Assembly (NCBI RefSeq): GCF_041908905.1
Contig: NZ_JAYREK010000020.1
Location: forward strand, 1 to 64,000
Source of the DNA: Zoogloea sp041908905
GTDB taxonomy: Bacteria; Pseudomonadota; Gammaproteobacteria; Burkholderiales; Rhodocyclaceae
DNA: 64,000 nucleotides
Direction of reading: 5' to 3'
The notes under the pieces are model-generated. The model did no database searches. It was not told the DNA's origin and worked only from the letters and a program-made list of their open reading frames with translations. Of the stretch, positions 54,569 through 63,230 are shown piece after piece (the stretch's first letter is position 1; each line of letters starts with the position of its first letter). The translations under genes were made by a program, and so were the position numbers.

Positions 54569-55894
54569 CTACTTGAGCGCGGACCGGGAGCCCTTGAAGT
54601 TAGCCTTCTTCAACAGGCTTTCGTACTGGTGGGACATGATGTAGGCCTGAACCTGGGACATGAAGTCCATCGTCACCACCACGATGATCAACAAGGAAGT
54701 CCCGCCGAAGTAGAAAGGCACATTCCACTTCAGGATCAGAAACTCCGGCAGCAGGCACACCAACGTGATGTAAACCGCACCAGCCAAAGTCAGACGCATC
54801 AGGATCTTGTCGATGTAGCGCGCCGTCTGCTCACCAGGACGAATCCCCGGGACGAAGGCCCCGCTCTTCTTCAGGTTGTCGGCCGTCTCCTTGGAATTGA
54901 AGACAAGAGCCGTATAGAAGAAGCAGAAGAAAACGATCGCTGCCGCGTACAAGATCACGTAGATCGGCTGACCAGGAGCTAGAGTAGAACCCAGATCCTT
55001 CAGCCAGGTCATGCTCTCGGAAGAACCGAACCACTGAGCAAGCGTTGCCGGAAACAGGATGATGCTCGATGCAAAAATCGGCGGAATCACGCCCGACATG
55101 TTCAACTTCAGCGGCAGATGCGAGCTCTGACCACCGTAAATCTTGTTGCCCACCTGTCGCTTGGCGTAATTCACGAGAATCTTGCGCTGACCACGCTCCA
55201 CGAAGACCACCACCCCGGTGACGACGACCACCAGCACACAGATGACGAGTGCGGTGAAGGGGTGCATGGCACCGGTGCGAACCAGCTCAAAGAGACCGCC
55301 GAGCGAATTCGGCAGACCAGCAGCAATACCCGCGAAGATGATGATCGAGATCCCGTTACCCAAGCCACGCTCGGTGATCTGCTCGCCCAGCCACATCAGG
55401 AACATCGTCCCGGTGACAAGAGTTGAGACAGTCACAAAACGGAACATCAGACCGGGATCGATGACCAGACCCTGCTGAGACTCCAGCGCGACAGCGATAC
55501 CCAGACCCTGGAACAGGGCCAGCGCAAGCGTGCCATAGCGCGTGTATTGAGTAATCTTACGGCGCCCGCCTTCACCTTCCTTCTTGAGCGCCTCGAGCTG
55601 CGGGGAAGCCACAGTCAGGAGCTGCATGATGATCGATGCCGAAATATACGGCATGATCCCCAGCGCGAAGATCGTGAAACGGGAAAGCGCTCCGCCCGAG
55701 AAAAGGTTGAACACCCCGAGGATGCCACCCTTTTGACTCTTGAACAGATCCGCCAACGCCACCGGATCGATGCCCGGCACCGGGATGTGGGCTCCGATGC
55801 GATAAACGATCAGAGCCCCCAGCAGGAACATCAAGCGACGCTTGAGGTCCCCGAATTTTCCCGGCGCCGCCAGCGCGGACTGCTGATTAGCCAC
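54569..55894 (-). CDS. secY: Preprotein translocase subunit SecY
   Basis: SecY is the channel of the Sec translocon. The 441-residue protein has ten membrane helices. Conserved segments are RRLMFLLGALIVYRIGAHIP at the start, the plug-adjacent GGALSRFTIFALGIMPYI, and the cytoplasmic loop VNYAKRQVGNKIYGGQSSHL. It lies between rplO and infA. Confidence 0.97.
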   Translation of the reverse strand: MANQQSALAAPGKFGDLKRRLMFLLGALIVYRIGAHIPVPGIDPVALADLFKSQKGGILGVFNLFSGGALSRFTIFALGIMPYISASIIMQLLTVASPQLEALKKEGEGGRRKITQYTRYGTLALALFQGLGIAVALESQQGLVIDPGLMFRFVTVSTLVTGTMFLMWLGEQITERGLGNGISIIIFAGIAAGLPNSLGGLFELVRTGAMHPFTALVICVLVVVVTGVVVFVERGQRKILVNYAKRQVGNKIYGGQSSHLPLKLNMSGVIPPIFASSIILFPATLAQWFGSSESMTWLKDLGSTLAPGQPIYVILYAAAIVFFCFFYTALVFNSKETADNLKKSGAFVPGIRPGEQTARYIDKILMRLTLAGAVYITLVCLLPEFLILKWNVPFYFGGTSLLIIVVVTMDFMSQVQAYIMSHQYESLLKKANFKGSRSALK

Positions 55895-55902
55895 GCTGAA
55901 CC

Positions 55903-56343
55903 TTACTCGGCAGACTGAACGGAACCGCCAGCCGCTTCGATAGCTGCCTTGGCACCCTTGGTCGCCGCCACACCACGCAGGTTGACCTTGCGGGTGATGG
56001 CGCCGGACAGGACCACCTTGGCCGCGAGCGCGTCGGCGGCGACGATGCCGGCCTGCTGCAGAACGAGCAGATCCACATCCTCGACCGGCAGAGCCTCGAG
56101 CTCGGACAGGCGAACCTCACCGATACGGGCACGCGTCAGGGACACGAAGCCGCGCTTCGGCAGACGACGCTGCATGGGCATCTGACCGCCCTCGAAACCG
56201 ACCTTGTGGAAGCCGCCAGTACGGGACTTCTGACCCTTGTGACCGCGACCGGCAGTCTTGCCCAGGCCGCTACCGATGCCACGGCCCACGCGCTTCGCAG
56301 CGTGCTTGGCGCCAGCGGCAGGTTTAATCGCATTCAAGCGCAT
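55903..56343 (-). CDS. rplO: 50S ribosomal protein L15
   Basis: L15 helps late 50S assembly. The 146-residue product starts MRLNAIKPAAGAKHAAKRVG and contains the Gly-rich GKTAGRGHKGQKSRTGG. It follows rpmD with no gap and precedes secY by eight bases. Confidence 0.97.
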   Translation of the reverse strand: MRLNAIKPAAGAKHAAKRVGRGIGSGLGKTAGRGHKGQKSRTGGFHKVGFEGGQMPMQRRLPKRGFVSLTRARIGEVRLSELEALPVEDVDLLVLQQAGIVAADALAAKVVLSGAITRKVNLRGVAATKGAKAAIEAAGGSVQSAE

Positions 56344-56526
56344 TTAAGCCTCACACTTAACGAGGTAAGCGACCTTGGTGATCATGCCGCGAACAGCAGG
56401 GGTATCCTGCAGTTCCACCGTGTGGTGGAGTCGGCGAAGTCCAAGACCGCGAACGGTTGCACGATGGGACTGCTTGGTACCGATAACGCTCTTGACGAGC
56501 GTAACTTTCAGTTTCTTATCGGACAT
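56344..56526 (-). CDS. rpmD: 50S ribosomal protein L30
   Basis: The 60-residue protein (KKLKVTLVKSVIGTKQSHRA, then RGLGLRRLHHTVELQDTP) is the short bacterial L30. It lies three bases after rpsE and abuts rplO. Confidence 0.96.
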   Translation of the reverse strand: MSDKKLKVTLVKSVIGTKQSHRATVRGLGLRRLHHTVELQDTPAVRGMITKVAYLVKCEA

Positions 56527-56529
56527 GAC

Positions 56530-57054
56530 TTACCCCTGGATCTCTTCGACCGTCTTGCCACGCTTGGCGGCAATCACGGAAGGAGCATTGGTGGCCATGA
56601 GGCCGTTCAGCGTGGCGCGAACCACGTTGTACGGATTCGTGGAGCCGATCGACTTGGCGATGATGTCGGTAACGCCCATCACTTCGAACACCGCGCGCAT
56701 CGCGCCACCGGCGATGATGCCGGTACCGGTCGGAGCCGGCTGCATCAGGACCGACGAAGCGCCATGCTTGCCGATCACGGAGTGATGCAGGGTGCCGTTC
56801 TTCAGGGACACCTTGTTCATCTTGCGACGAGCTTCTTCCATCGCCTTCTGGACGGCGACCGGGACTTCACGGGACTTGCCCTTGCCCATGCCGATACCAC
56901 CATCACCATCACCCACCACGGTCAGAGCGGCGAAGCCGAGAATACGGCCACCCTTCACAACCTTGGTGACGCGATTGATGGAGACCATCTTTTCGCGCAG
57001 GCCGTCATCACGCTCGTCAGAGGCCTGAACTTTTTTAGTTTGCTGCTTAGCCAT
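56530..57054 (-). CDS. rpsE: 30S ribosomal protein S5
   Basis: S5 guards decoding fidelity with S4. The 174-residue protein has the double-stranded RNA-binding start (DGLREKMVSINRVTKVVKGG) and GTGIIAGGAMRAVFEVMGV. ATG 57054 was chosen over an in-frame TTG at 57060 because GAGG lies six bases upstream of it. Confidence 0.97.
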   Translation of the reverse strand: MAKQQTKKVQASDERDDGLREKMVSINRVTKVVKGGRILGFAALTVVGDGDGGIGMGKGKSREVPVAVQKAMEEARRKMNKVSLKNGTLHHSVIGKHGASSVLMQPAPTGTGIIAGGAMRAVFEVMGVTDIIAKSIGSTNPYNVVRATLNGLMATNAPSVIAAKRGKTVEEIQG

Positions 57055-57066
57055 GTTCAACCTCGC

Positions 57067-57423
57067 TTAGAACTTCAGACCGCCTTCGCGGGCGGCATCG
57101 GCAAGCGCCTTCACGCGGCCGTGGTACTGGAAGCCGGAACGGTCGAAGGCGACCGCCTCGATGCCTGCAGCCTTGGCGCGCTCGGCAATCAGCTTGCCCA
57201 CCACCTCGGCGGCGGCCTTGTTGCCGCCGTTCGACACCTGGGCGCGAACTTCCGCTTCCACGGTGGAAGCGGCGGCGAGCACCTTGGAGCCGCAGCCGGA
57301 GATGACTTGCGCGTAGATATGGCAGTTGGAACGGAACACGGACAGACGGACTGCCTTCATTTCCGCAATCTTGGCACGGGTTTTCCGTGACCGGCGCAAA
57401 CGCGTTTCCTTCTTGTTGATCAT
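57067..57423 (-). CDS. rplR: 50S ribosomal protein L18
   Basis: L18 binds 5S rRNA. The 118-residue product has an Arg/Lys-rich N terminus (KKETRLRRSRKTRAKIAEMK), LSVFRSNCHIYAQVI and the end FDRSGFQYHGRVKALADAAR. Confidence 0.97.
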   Translation of the reverse strand: MINKKETRLRRSRKTRAKIAEMKAVRLSVFRSNCHIYAQVISGCGSKVLAAASTVEAEVRAQVSNGGNKAAAEVVGKLIAERAKAAGIEAVAFDRSGFQYHGRVKALADAAREGGLKF

Positions 57424-57432
57424 GATCCGCCC

Positions 57433-57966
57433 TTACTTCTTCTTGGTTTCTTTCAAGGTGACCACTTCGTCCGAGTAACGGACGCCCTTGCCCTTGTAGG
57501 GCTCCGGCGCACGGTAGGCACGAACTTCAGCGGCAACCTTGCCGACGACCTGCTTGTCGACACCCTTGATAACGATTTCGGTCTGCGTCGGAGTCTCGAC
57601 CTTGATGCCGACGGGCATCTGATGGACCACCGGGTGGGAGAAACCGAGGCTGAGGTTCAGCTTGTCACCCTGGGCCTGGGCACGATAGCCCACGCCAACC
57701 AGGTTCAGCTTGCGCTCGAAACCCTTGGAAACGCCGATCACCATGTTGTTGACCAGTGCGCGCATCGTGCCGGACATGGCCTTGCCATTGACCGCACCTT
57801 CGATGGCGGAGCACTGAACACCGGCCTCGCCCTGCTCGACCTTGACAGACGGATGCACAGCCTGCGCAAGGGAGCCCAGCGGGCCCTTCACGACGATCTG
57901 GCCTGCATCGATCTTGATTTCCACACCTGCCGGAACAACGACCGGATTCTTGGCTACACGGGACAT
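57433..57966 (-). CDS. rplF: 50S ribosomal protein L6
   Basis: L6 lies near the sarcin-ricin loop and factor-binding site. The 177-residue protein has two similar halves and the end signature EPYKGKGVRYSDEVVTLKE. It follows rpsH by 12 bases. Confidence 0.97.
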   Translation of the reverse strand: MSRVAKNPVVVPAGVEIKIDAGQIVVKGPLGSLAQAVHPSVKVEQGEAGVQCSAIEGAVNGKAMSGTMRALVNNMVIGVSKGFERKLNLVGVGYRAQAQGDKLNLSLGFSHPVVHQMPVGIKVETPTQTEIVIKGVDKQVVGKVAAEVRAYRAPEPYKGKGVRYSDEVVTLKETKKK

Positions 57967-57978
57967 TGCGATTCTCCC

Positions 57979-58374
57979 TTAAGCCACGACGCAGAGCACT
58001 TCGCCGCCGGCACGGGCAGCGCGCGCAGCGCGGTCGGTCATCACACCCTTCGGGGTGGAGACGATCGCCACACCGAGGCCATTCATAACGCGGGGCAGGT
58101 CATCGCTACCCTTGTAAACACGCAGACCAGGGCGGCTGACGCGTTCGATACGCTCGATGACCGGACGGCCTGCGTAATACTTCAGCGACAGGGCCAGTTC
58201 GGCCTTGCCTTCGCTCTGCGAGACAACGAAATCGTCGATGTAGCCTTCGCTCTTCAGAACCTTGGCGATTGCAACCTTCAGCTTGGAGGAAGGCATCGCG
58301 ACAGAGCTCTTTTGCGCCTGCTGCGCGTTGCGAATCCGCGTCAGCATATCGGCGATCGGATCAGACATGCTCAT
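57979..58374 (-). CDS. rpsH: 30S ribosomal protein S8
   Basis: S8 binds helix 21 of 16S rRNA and in E. coli is the translational repressor of the spc operon. The 131-residue product has DPIADMLTRIRNAQQAQKSS and the end STPKGVMTDRAARAARAGGE. Confidence 0.97.
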   Translation of the reverse strand: MSMSDPIADMLTRIRNAQQAQKSSVAMPSSKLKVAIAKVLKSEGYIDDFVVSQSEGKAELALSLKYYAGRPVIERIERVSRPGLRVYKGSDDLPRVMNGLGVAIVSTPKGVMTDRAARAARAGGEVLCVVA

Positions 58375-58384
58375 CTTCGACCCC

Positions 58385-58690
58385 TTACCAGCTTGCCTTG
58401 GTCATGCCGGGAACTTCACCGCGGAAGGCAACTTCACGCAGCTTGTTACGGCAGAGACCGAATTTACGGAAAACACCACGCGGACGACCAGTCTGCTCGC
58501 AGCGGTTACGCTGACGGGACGGGCTCGAATTACGCGGCAGTTGCTGCAGCTTCAGACGCGCAACCATGCGCTCCTCGTCCGACAGCTTGGCGTTGTTGAT
58601 CTGCTCGAACAGAGCAGCACGCTTGGCCGCGAACTTTGCAACCATCTTCGCGCGCTTCTCTTCGCGATTGATCAGAGACAGTTTCGCCAT
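58385..58690 (-). CDS. rpsN: 30S ribosomal protein S14 (long, zinc-free form)
   Basis: The 101-residue product is the long S14 without the two CxxC motifs of the short zinc form. The core is NRCEQTGRPRGVFRKFGLCR. It sits between rplE and rpsH as in E. coli. Confidence 0.97.
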   Translation of the reverse strand: MAKLSLINREEKRAKMVAKFAAKRAALFEQINNAKLSDEERMVARLKLQQLPRNSSPSRQRNRCEQTGRPRGVFRKFGLCRNKLREVAFRGEVPGMTKASW

Positions 58691-58697
58691 AAAACCC

Positions 58698-59237
58698 TCA
58701 GTTCTTGAAAGGGAACTTGAACGCGGCGAGCAGAGCGCGCGCCTCGTCGTCCGTCTTGGCCGTCGTGGTGATGCTGATATTCATCCCGCGCAGAGCATCG
58801 ATCTTGTCGTACTCGATTTCCGGGAAAATGATCTGCTCTTTGACGCCCAGGTTGTAGTTGCCACGGCCATCGAAGCCCTTGCCGGCAATACCGCGGAAGT
58901 CGCGGATACGCGGCATGGCGATCGTGACCAGACGGTCCAGGAACTCGTACATGCGCGGACCACGGAGGGTGACCATGCAGCCGATCGGATAGCCGTCGCG
59001 AATCTTGAAGCCGGCGATCGACTTCTTCGCCTTGGTGGTAACGGGCTTCTGGCCGGCGATCTTCTGCAGATCGCCAACAGCGTAGTCCAGAACCTTCTTG
59101 TCGCCCACGGCCTCACCAACACCCATGTTCAGGGTGATCTTGGTGATACGCGGGACTTCCATGACCGACTTGTAGCCGAACTTCTGACGAAGCTCAGGCG
59201 AAACGGTCTCTTTGTAGAATTCTTGCAGGCGCGCCAT
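58698..59237 (-). CDS. rplE: 50S ribosomal protein L5
   Basis: L5 binds 5S rRNA and contacts P-site tRNA. The 179-residue protein has MEVPRITKITLNMGVGEAVG and DFRGIAGKGFDGRGNYNLGV. Order and length are standard. Confidence 0.97.
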   Translation of the reverse strand: MARLQEFYKETVSPELRQKFGYKSVMEVPRITKITLNMGVGEAVGDKKVLDYAVGDLQKIAGQKPVTTKAKKSIAGFKIRDGYPIGCMVTLRGPRMYEFLDRLVTIAMPRIRDFRGIAGKGFDGRGNYNLGVKEQIIFPEIEYDKIDALRGMNISITTTAKTDDEARALLAAFKFPFKN

Positions 59238-59246
59238 GACTATTCC

Positions 59247-59561
59247 TTACGCATCCACTACTTCGCCATTGGACTTGAAGACGCGAACCTTGCGGCCGTC
59301 CTCGAGCACCTTGAAGCCAACGCGATCAGCCCTCTGAGTCGCAGCATTGAACACCGCCACATTGGAAGCCTGGATCGGCATTTCCTTTTCGACGATGCCG
59401 CCAACCTCACCCTTCATCGGGTTCGGGCGCACATGCTTCTTCACGCGATTGATGCCTTCGACCACGACGACATCGCCGTCGACGCGAAGGACGGTACCGC
59501 GCTTACCCTTGTCTTTGCCCGTAAGGACGGCGACTTCGTCGCCTTTGCGAATCTTGTTCAC
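59247..59561 (-). CDS. rplX: 50S ribosomal protein L24
   Basis: L24 starts 50S assembly and lies by the exit tunnel. The 104-residue product has the KOW motif (KGDEVAVLTGKDKGKRGTVL) and NRVKKHVRPNPMKGEVGG. Confidence 0.97.
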   Translation of the reverse strand: MNKIRKGDEVAVLTGKDKGKRGTVLRVDGDVVVVEGINRVKKHVRPNPMKGEVGGIVEKEMPIQASNVAVFNAATQRADRVGFKVLEDGRKVRVFKSNGEVVDA

Positions 59562-59570
59562 AACTACTCC

Positions 59571-59939
59571 TTAGAGAACTTCGGGCGCCAGGGAGACGAT
59601 CTTCATGAACTTCTCGGTACGCAGTTCACGCGTCACCGGTCCGAAGATACGCGTACCGATCGGCTCGCCCTTGTTGTTAAGCAGGACCGCGGCATTGCGG
59701 TCGAACTTGATCAGCGAGCCATCCGGACGACGCACGCCCTTGGCGGTACGAACCACCACGGCGCTGTAAACGTCACCCTTCTTGACACGACCACGCGGGG
59801 CCGCATCCTTGATACTCACCTTGATGATGTCACCAACACCGGCGTAGCGACGCTTCGAGCCGCCAAGCACCTTGATGCACATCACATAACGCGCGCCAGT
59901 ATTATCGGCGACGTCCAGCATCGATTGCATTTGGATCAT
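59571..59939 (-). CDS. rplN: 50S ribosomal protein L14
   Basis: L14 bridges the subunits and binds RsfS. The 122-residue product starts MIQMQSMLDVADNTGARYVM and contains FDRNAAVLLNNKGEPIGTRI. It is the first gene of the spc operon, preceded by a 150-base gap. Confidence 0.97.
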   Translation of the reverse strand: MIQMQSMLDVADNTGARYVMCIKVLGGSKRRYAGVGDIIKVSIKDAAPRGRVKKGDVYSAVVVRTAKGVRRPDGSLIKFDRNAAVLLNNKGEPIGTRIFGPVTRELRTEKFMKIVSLAPEVL

Positions 59940-60003
59940 TTAAACTCTCCAACTTGACACGCTATCGGCGGCCAGTTTTGGATCCCGTTCGGGTTGATTG
60001 GAC

Positions 60004-60022
60004 TTGCACAGGAACCGTGCAA
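60004..60022 (-). promoter_or_regulatory. Second hairpin in the rpsQ-rplN gap
   Basis: TTGCAC and GTGCAA form a six-base-pair stem with a seven-base loop, 20 bases beyond the main hairpin in the direction of transcription. Its role is unknown; it may belong to the spc leader. Confidence 0.45.
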
Positions 60023-60041
60023 GAGCAAAGACAGCAATAAT

Positions 60042-60071
60042 AATGGCTTGCCAATCTCTTGGCAAGCCATT
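60042..60071 (-). terminator. Perfect 13-bp hairpin between rpsQ and rplN
   Basis: The 13-base-pair stem built on ATGGCTTGCCAA and TTGGCAAGCCAT with a four-base loop is followed, in the direction of transcription, by TATTATTGC. It marks the boundary between the S10 and spc operons and probably ends or attenuates S10 transcripts. Confidence 0.7.
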
Positions 60072-60089
60072 TATACGAACAACTACAAC

Positions 60090-60359
60090 TTAGACTGCAA
60101 CAACCTTTTCGAGAACCTGGGTGACACGCCAAGTTTTCGTCTTGGAGATCGGGCGGCATTCCTCGATCTGGACCAGATCGCCTTCCGCTGCCTCGACACC
60201 CGTCTCAACGTGAGCGTGATACTTGGCGGTACGCTTGATCACCTTGCCGTACAGCGGGTGCTTCACGCGACGCTCAACCAGAACGGTCACGGTGTTGGTC
60301 ATCTTGTCGCTGACAACACGGCCAACTTCAACGCGCTTGTTTTTAACTTGATCGTTCAT
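60090..60359 (-). CDS. rpsQ: 30S ribosomal protein S17
   Basis: The 89-residue OB-fold protein has EVGRVVSDKMTNTVTVLVER and GDLVQIEECRPISKTKTWRV. It is the last gene of the S10 operon and overlaps the rpmC stop by four bases. Confidence 0.97.
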   Translation of the reverse strand: MNDQVKNKRVEVGRVVSDKMTNTVTVLVERRVKHPLYGKVIKRTAKYHAHVETGVEAAEGDLVQIEECRPISKTKTWRVTQVLEKVVAV

Positions 60360-60550
60360 TTCGCACCCGCCTTCTCGCGAAGAATGGTCTTGACTCGGGC
60401 GATGTCCTTGCGAACCTTGCCGAGCTGCGAAGTGTTGCTCAGCTGCTGAGTCGCGATCTGCATGCGAAGGCTGAATTGAGCCTTCAGCAGTTCGAGCAGT
60501 TCAGCGTTGAGCTGGCTGGCGTCCTTCGCCCGCAATTCCGAAGCTTTCAT
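60356..60550 (-). CDS. rpmC: 50S ribosomal protein L29
   Basis: The 64-residue helical protein (MKASELRAKDASQLNAELLE, then FSLRMQIATQQLSNTSQL) lies at the exit tunnel where trigger factor docks. It is three bases after rplP. Confidence 0.96.
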   Translation of the reverse strand: MKASELRAKDASQLNAELLELLKAQFSLRMQIATQQLSNTSQLGKVRKDIARVKTILREKAGAK

Positions 60551-60553
60551 GAT

Positions 60554-60967
60554 TTACCCCATCCTCCGGACAACGAAGGTGGTCTCGATCGGCAGCTTGG
60601 CAGCAGCCAGGCGGAACGCCTCGCGAGCCAGAGCCTCGTCAACACCATCCATCTCGTACAACACCTTGCCCGGCTGAATTTCAGCAACCCAGTATTCCGG
60701 GCTGCCCTTGCCGTTACCCATACGCACTTCCGCCGGCTTTTGCGAGATCGGCTTGTCCGGGAAAACGCGAATCCAGATCCGCCCGCCGCGCTTGATGTGA
60801 CGGGTCATGGCACGACGGGCAGATTCGATCTGGCGAGCAGTAAGACGACCACGCCCAACCGCCTTCAGACCGTACTCGCCAAAGCTTACAGCGGCACCGC
60901 GGGTGGCGAGACCCTTATTGCGGCCCTTCTGCTCCTTACGATACTTCCTTCTCGACGGCTGCAGCAT
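60554..60967 (-). CDS. rplP: 50S ribosomal protein L16
   Basis: L16 shapes the A site of the 50S. The 137-residue protein starts MLQPSRRKYRKEQKGRNKGL and includes GGRIWIRVFPDKPISQKPAE. An extra Met codon at 60970 is possible. It begins inside the 3' end of rpsC, overlapping it by 32 bases. Confidence 0.97.
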   Translation of the reverse strand: MLQPSRRKYRKEQKGRNKGLATRGAAVSFGEYGLKAVGRGRLTARQIESARRAMTRHIKRGGRIWIRVFPDKPISQKPAEVRMGNGKGSPEYWVAEIQPGKVLYEMDGVDEALAREAFRLAAAKLPIETTFVVRRMG

Positions 60968-61760
60968 CATTCACTCCTGCTTCTTTCTTGGTCCGTTTTG
61001 CGCCATCAGCCTGTTCGCCGCCGGTGCGGCGCGCGGGCCGCTTGGCACCCGGCTTGCTGTCGGCACCCTCATTGCGACGACGGCCGCGGCGAGCTTCGCC
61101 TTCGTTTTCCGTCGCAGCAGGCTGCTCGTTACGGGCGAGAGCCTCGCCCTTGTACACCCACACCTTGATGCCGATGACACCGTAGGTGGTGTGGGCTTCG
61201 GACACGCCGTAGTCGATGTCGGCGCGCAGGGTGTGCAGGGGCACACGACCTTCGCGATACCACTCGGTACGAGCGATTTCGGCACCGTTCAGACGGCCGG
61301 AGCTCATGATCTTGATGCCCTGGGCACCCAGACGCATGGCGTTCTGCATCGCGCGCTTCATGGCGCGACGGAACATGATCCGCTTCACGAGCTGCTGGGA
61401 GATCGAGTCGGCGATCAGCTGAGCATCGGTCTCGGGCTTGCGAACTTCTTCGATGTTCACATGCACCGGCACACCCATGATGCCCTGCAGGTCGGCCTTC
61501 AGCTTCTCGATGTCCTCACCCTTCTTGCCGATCACGACGCCCGGACGGGCGCTGAAAACGGTGATGCGGGCGTTCTTGGCCGGACGCTCGATGACCACAC
61601 GGCTCACGGAGGCGTGGGCGAGCTTCTTCTTCAGATGCTCGCGGACCTTCAGATCCTCGTTCAGCATCGTGGCGAAGTCGCTGCCAGCAGCAAACCAGCG
61701 GGAGCCCCAGTTACGCGTTACCGCCAGGCGAAAGCCGGTCGGATGGATTTTCTGTCCCAT
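60936..61760 (-). CDS. rpsC: 30S ribosomal protein S3
   Basis: S3 forms part of the mRNA entry helicase. The 274-residue protein has the KH domain (VFSARPGVVIGKKGEDIEKL) and TEWYREGRVPLHTLRADIDY. About 60 residues after residue 212 form a Lys/Arg/Glu/Ala-rich tail (ARRGRRRNEGADSKPGAKRP) absent from E. coli S3 (233 residues). Its last codons overlap rplP. Confidence 0.97.
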   Translation of the reverse strand: MGQKIHPTGFRLAVTRNWGSRWFAAGSDFATMLNEDLKVREHLKKKLAHASVSRVVIERPAKNARITVFSARPGVVIGKKGEDIEKLKADLQGIMGVPVHVNIEEVRKPETDAQLIADSISQQLVKRIMFRRAMKRAMQNAMRLGAQGIKIMSSGRLNGAEIARTEWYREGRVPLHTLRADIDYGVSEAHTTYGVIGIKVWVYKGEALARNEQPAATENEGEARRGRRRNEGADSKPGAKRPARRTGGEQADGAKRTKKEAGVNDAAAVEKEVS

Positions 61761-61769
61761 GGGTTCTCC

Positions 61770-62099
61770 TTACTCTCCGACCGTCACGTAGATATGGCAG
61801 GTCGGCTTGCTGATGCGATTGCCACGACCCTTCGCACGAGCGGTGAAACGCTTCAGCGTCATCCCCTGCTCGACGTAGATCGACTTCACGCGCAGCGCGT
61901 CGATATCAGCGCCGTCGTTGTGCTCGGCGTTCGCGATCGCAGACTCGACAACCTTCTTGATGATCTTCGCGCCTTTTTTAGGGCTGAAGGTCAGAATGTT
62001 GAGCGCTTGCTCGACCGACTTGCCGCGAACCAGATCTGCAACCAGACGGCCCTTTTGTTCCGACAGGCGAACGCCGCGGAGAATGGCTTTGGTTTCCAT
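61770..62099 (-). CDS. rplV: 50S ribosomal protein L22
   Basis: L22 lines the exit tunnel. The 109-residue product starts METKAILRGVRLSEQKGRLV; the ATG at 62099 was chosen over 62105 because AAGGAG is correctly spaced for it and other L22 proteins begin MET. It ends RISKPTCHIYVTVGE. Confidence 0.95.
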   Translation of the reverse strand: METKAILRGVRLSEQKGRLVADLVRGKSVEQALNILTFSPKKGAKIIKKVVESAIANAEHNDGADIDALRVKSIYVEQGMTLKRFTARAKGRGNRISKPTCHIYVTVGE

Positions 62100-62111
62100 C
62101 GTCATCTCTCC

Positions 62112-62387
62112 TTAGCGCTTGGCCTTCTTGCTGGCGGCGTGACCCTTGAACGTCCGGGTGAGCGCGAATTCGCCAAGCTTGTGGCCAACCATGTTTTCGG
62201 AAACGTACACCGGGATGTGCTGGCGACCGTTATGCACGGCGATCGTAAGGCCAACAAAATCCGGGAGCACCGTGGAGCGACGCGACCAGGTCTTGATCGG
62301 GCGCTTGTCATTCGAGTCCCGAGCCGCGTCCACCTTCTTGAGGAGGTGAGCGTCGACAAACGGGCCCTTCTTAATAGAACGTGCCAT
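62112..62387 (-). CDS. rpsS: 30S ribosomal protein S19
   Basis: S19 pairs with S13 at the 30S head. The 91-residue product starts MARSIKKGPFVDAHLLKKVD and includes YVSENMVGHKLGEFALTRTF. Confidence 0.97.
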   Translation of the reverse strand: MARSIKKGPFVDAHLLKKVDAARDSNDKRPIKTWSRRSTVLPDFVGLTIAVHNGRQHIPVYVSENMVGHKLGEFALTRTFKGHAASKKAKR

Positions 62388-62397
62388 GTCTTACCTC

Positions 62398-63225
62398 TTA
62401 TCGCTTGTGCCGACGCTGAACAATCATCGAGTCGGTACGCTTGACGCTACGGGTACGATAACCCTTGGTCGGCTGACCCCACGGGCTGACCGGCACGCGG
62501 CCTTCGCCAGTACGGCCTTCACCACCACCGTGCGGGTGATCGATCGGGTTCATCGCCACACCGCGAACGGTCGGGCGAATACCACGCCAACGATTCGCAC
62601 CGGCCTTGCCGATCTTGCGCAGGCTGTGCTCTTCGTTGCCGACTTCACCGATGGTCGCGCGGCACTCGACGTGCACGCGGCGGATTTCACCGGAGCGCAG
62701 GCGAACCTGAGCGTAGATGCCTTCGCGAGCAAGCAGCTGAACCGAGGTACCCGCAGCGCGGGCGAGCTGAGCACCCTTGCCAGGGATCATCTCGACACAG
62801 TGCAGGGTCGTACCAACCGGGATGTTGCGGATCGGCAGCGCGTTGCCAGCCTTGATCGGCGCCTCGGAGCCACTGACGACGGTCTGACCGACGACGAGAC
62901 CCTTCGGGGCGATGATGTAGCGACGCTCGCCATCGGCGTAGCACAGCAGCGCGAGGTGGGCGGAGCGGTTCGGGTCATACTCGAGACGCTCGACCTTCGC
63001 GACGATGCCGTCCTTGTTGCGACGAAAATCGACGAGACGGTAGTGCTGCTTGTGACCGCCACCCTTGTGACGGGTCGTGATGTGGCCGTTGTTGTTACGG
63101 CCGGCCGTCTTCGACTGCTTCTCGACGAGGGAAGCAACCGGCGCACCCTTGTGCAGGTTCGGGCTGACGACCTTGACGACGGCGCGGCGGCCGGCGGAAG
63201 TCGGTTTGACTTTAACGAGTGCCAT
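62398..63225 (-). CDS. rplB: 50S ribosomal protein L2
   Basis: L2 supports the peptidyl transferase centre and subunit joining. The 275-residue protein has GRNNNGHITTRHKGGGHKQH and the conserved end segment RGVAMNPIDHPHGGGEGRTG, containing the His required for activity. Confidence 0.98.
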   Translation of the reverse strand: MALVKVKPTSAGRRAVVKVVSPNLHKGAPVASLVEKQSKTAGRNNNGHITTRHKGGGHKQHYRLVDFRRNKDGIVAKVERLEYDPNRSAHLALLCYADGERRYIIAPKGLVVGQTVVSGSEAPIKAGNALPIRNIPVGTTLHCVEMIPGKGAQLARAAGTSVQLLAREGIYAQVRLRSGEIRRVHVECRATIGEVGNEEHSLRKIGKAGANRWRGIRPTVRGVAMNPIDHPHGGGEGRTGEGRVPVSPWGQPTKGYRTRSVKRTDSMIVQRRHKR

Positions 63226-63230
63226 CTTGC

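Noticed and set aside
59962..60159. A 65-codon minus-strand frame spanning the rpsQ-rplN gap
   Set aside because: It reads through the end of rpsQ in another phase and across two hairpins, and has no ribosome binding site.
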